Below the pieces are notes generated by a model. The model was not told where the DNA came from. It ran no database searches and worked only from the letters and a program-made list of their open reading frames with translations. This document shows, one piece after another, positions 4,287 to 5,839 of a DNA stretch of 5,839 nt. Source of the DNA: Cyanobacteria bacterium UBA11153 (GTDB taxonomy: Bacteria; Cyanobacteriota; Cyanobacteriia; Cyanobacteriales; Coleofasciculaceae); the NCBI GenBank assembly GCA_003511885.1, contig DOIX01000146.1:5152-10990 (forward strand). Reading direction: 5' to 3'. Made by a program: the position numbers and the translations under genes. Position 1 is the first letter of the stretch. Each line of letters opens with the position of its first letter.

Positions 4287-5839
4287 ATGTCAAAAATTCC
4301 TCGCCTAAAGCAGCAAATTGATAAACTAATCGGGATCCAAACCGATTTACAAGGGTTTTTCGATCTAACTCCAGATCTTTTCGCTGTCCTCGATTACCAT
4401 GGATATTTTCAGTTCCTCAGTCGAAATTGGCAGGCAGTTTTGGGATGGTCAATTACGGAGATGGAATCCCGTTGTTGGACAGAATTTCTCCATCCTGATG
4501 ATGTTAATTCTACTCAGAATTGTTTCCGCTGGCTTTTGAGTCAGGCTTCCGGTTGTCAAGGAATCACTATAGAGAATCGTATTCTCGCTCAAGATAACAG
4601 TTACCGTTGGTTATCTTGGCGTTTTTCTAGAGGGGAAGAGGCACAAATATTTGCAGTTGTCAGGGAGATCGCTCAATCTCAAAATCGAGAAGAAATTGAT
4701 TTGATTGTCGAAGATGAAACAGACATAGACAACCTCCGAACAGAGAGAACTTCCCAGGAGTGGATAAAACTCCTAGCCAGGGAAAAGGAGGAAAGAATTA
4801 AAGCCCAAATTAGGGAGTCTCATTTCCGAGATTTAGTTAACGATATCAGTGACGCAATTGTTTGGGAATGCGAACCACAGTCTTTAATATTTACTTTCGT
4901 TAGTCGCAGTGCAGAGCGGATTTTGGGTTACCCTTTGGATCAATGGCAGCGTCGTCCAGATTTTTGGATCAATATAATTCATCCAGATGACAGAGAGTGG
5001 GTGACAGCTTTCTGTCGAGAAGAGGTAAAACAGGGTAGAGATCACGAGTTTGAGTACCGATGTCTTACCGTTGATGGACAAATTGTCTGGCTCAGAGATA
5101 GGGTTTCTCTAGCACGAGATTCTTTGGGAAATGTGCAAAGTCTCCGAGGTTTGATGGTGAATATCACGCCTCGCAAAGAGGCTGAAGCCGAAAGAGGGCG
5201 GATTTTGGAAATGGAAAGGGCAAATAACCGTGCTAAAGATGAGTTTATGGCAACAGTATCCCACGAACTCCGGACTCCTTTGACTAATATCAGAATGGCA
5301 ATCCAAATGCTGAAGGTAGCCAAGGATCCCGGAATCCGCGATCGCTATACGGAGATTATGCTGGCAGAATGTACGCGGGAAATTAATTTGGTTAATACTC
5401 TACTGGAATTCCAAAAACTTGAAGCAGGGGAGGTTACGGTACAGTTGGTTCCTTTACAACTGCAAACTTGGCTACCTTCTCTGATTGAACCTTTTTTGCT
5501 CAGAATGGCTGTCCATCAACAGAATTTTACTTTAAATTTGGCTCCGGATCTTCCTATTTTCAGATCGGATATCTCTGCTTGGGAGCGGATTATACTAGAG
5601 TTGCTCAATAATGCTTGTAAATATACTCCATCAGGTGGTGACATTAATCTTGCTGCTTACCCTTTATTTTCCACAATGAAACCAGATGTTTTAGAAGGTG
5701 TGGAAATTATGATTAGCAATTCTGGAGTGGAAATTCCTGCTCATGAGCTAAGTCGAATTTTTGATAAGTTTTATCGAGTACCTAGTCACGATCCTTGGAA
5801 GATAGGAGGCACGGGATTGGGACTGGCTTTAGTTGATAA
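4287..5839 (+). CDS. PAS-PAS sensor histidine kinase, 3' end beyond the window
   Basis: An open frame of 517 codons that continues past the right edge, so the gene is partial. It encodes a cytoplasmic histidine kinase with no signal peptide or membrane segment. PAS 1 spans about residues 22-130 (HPDD at 69-72, YRWLSW at 106-111). A charged coiled-coil-like linker follows (132-178). PAS 2 spans about 180-297 (HPDD at 232-235, VWLRD, ending near NITPRKEAE). The HisKA H-box is SHELRTPL with the phospho-acceptor His326. The HATPase domain has the N-box LLNNACKY (439-446), F-box FDKFYR (492-497) and G2 box GGTGLGLAL (507-515). The G1 box reads NSGVEI instead of DxGxGI, a variant I recall from other cyanobacterial PAS kinases. 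It should phosphorylate a response regulator not present here; the ligand of the PAS domains is unknown. The ATG at 4287 is the only plausible start, since an in-frame TAG lies at 4239 with no start codon between. There is no clear Shine-Dalgarno close by. It is transcribed away from clpC. Confidence 0.93.
   Translation, partial: MSKIPRLKQQIDKLIGIQTDLQGFFDLTPDLFAVLDYHGYFQFLSRNWQAVLGWSITEMESRCWTEFLHPDDVNSTQNCFRWLLSQASGCQGITIENRILAQDNSYRWLSWRFSRGEEAQIFAVVREIAQSQNREEIDLIVEDETDIDNLRTERTSQEWIKLLAREKEERIKAQIRESHFRDLVNDISDAIVWECEPQSLIFTFVSRSAERILGYPLDQWQRRPDFWINIIHPDDREWVTAFCREEVKQGRDHEFEYRCLTVDGQIVWLRDRVSLARDSLGNVQSLRGLMVNITPRKEAEAERGRILEMERANNRAKDEFMATVSHELRTPLTNIRMAIQMLKVAKDPGIRDRYTEIMLAECTREINLVNTLLEFQKLEAGEVTVQLVPLQLQTWLPSLIEPFLLRMAVHQQNFTLNLAPDLPIFRSDISAWERIILELLNNACKYTPSGGDINLAAYPLFSTMKPDVLEGVEIMISNSGVEIPAHELSRIFDKFYRVPSHDPWKIGGTGLGLALVD

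Noticed and set aside
4884..5323. Three minus-strand open frames inside the kinase gene
   Set aside because: They are shadows of a clear coding frame on the plus strand, with no domain of their own.
5835..5839. TGA and TAA triplets in the last bases, apparently ending the kinase
   Set aside because: They are out of frame. The frame reads GTT GAT AA at the edge and stays open, and the protein stops just after the G2 box, so the gene is cut by the window.

Overview
The window looks like chromosomal DNA of a cyanobacterium, probably a filamentous one. Three things point there. The octamer GCGATCGC (HIP1) occurs six times in 5.8 kb, at 506, 1193, 1787, 2576, 3258 and 5338. Families typical of cyanobacteria are present: a DUF3181-type protein, ClpC, and a soluble multi-PAS histidine kinase. 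Degenerate seven-base tandem repeats of the kind common in filamentous cyanobacterial spacers lie between the genes. These are inferences from sequence character; no database was searched.

Layout. On the minus strand, from right to left: a complete Hsp100/ClpC chaperone gene (3925 to 1394) followed by a strong hairpin terminator (about 1338-1369); a small cysteine-rich protein of unknown function (1089 to 874); a short two-membrane-span protein (729 to 466); and a DUF3181-type protein (399 to 91). The last two are 66 bases apart and probably form an operon. On the plus strand a PAS-PAS-HisKA-HATPase sensor kinase starts at 4287 and runs off the right edge. The stop-like TGA and TAA triplets in the last bases are out of its frame. 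The kinase and clpC are transcribed divergently from a 361-base spacer. That spacer holds a heptamer repeat array, an opposite-strand heptamer block that could pair with it, and two other inverted repeats.

Biology. ClpC is the ATP-driven unfoldase that feeds substrates to the Clp protease. This copy has all nucleotide-binding motifs but departs from the canonical cyanobacterial ClpC at many normally conserved positions. The aromatic pore residue is Phe rather than Tyr in both rings, and there is a Gly/Arg-rich insertion encoded by simple-repeat DNA, so it may be a second, divergent ClpC paralogue. The kinase has no membrane segment and should sense a cytoplasmic signal; its response regulator is not in the window. 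A link between kinase and clpC is suggested only by the shared divergent spacer.

No complete undescribed system is visible. The points most worth a second look are the divergent ClpC with its repeat-derived linker, the small Cys-rich protein with a possible frameshift near its start, and the structured clpC/kinase spacer.
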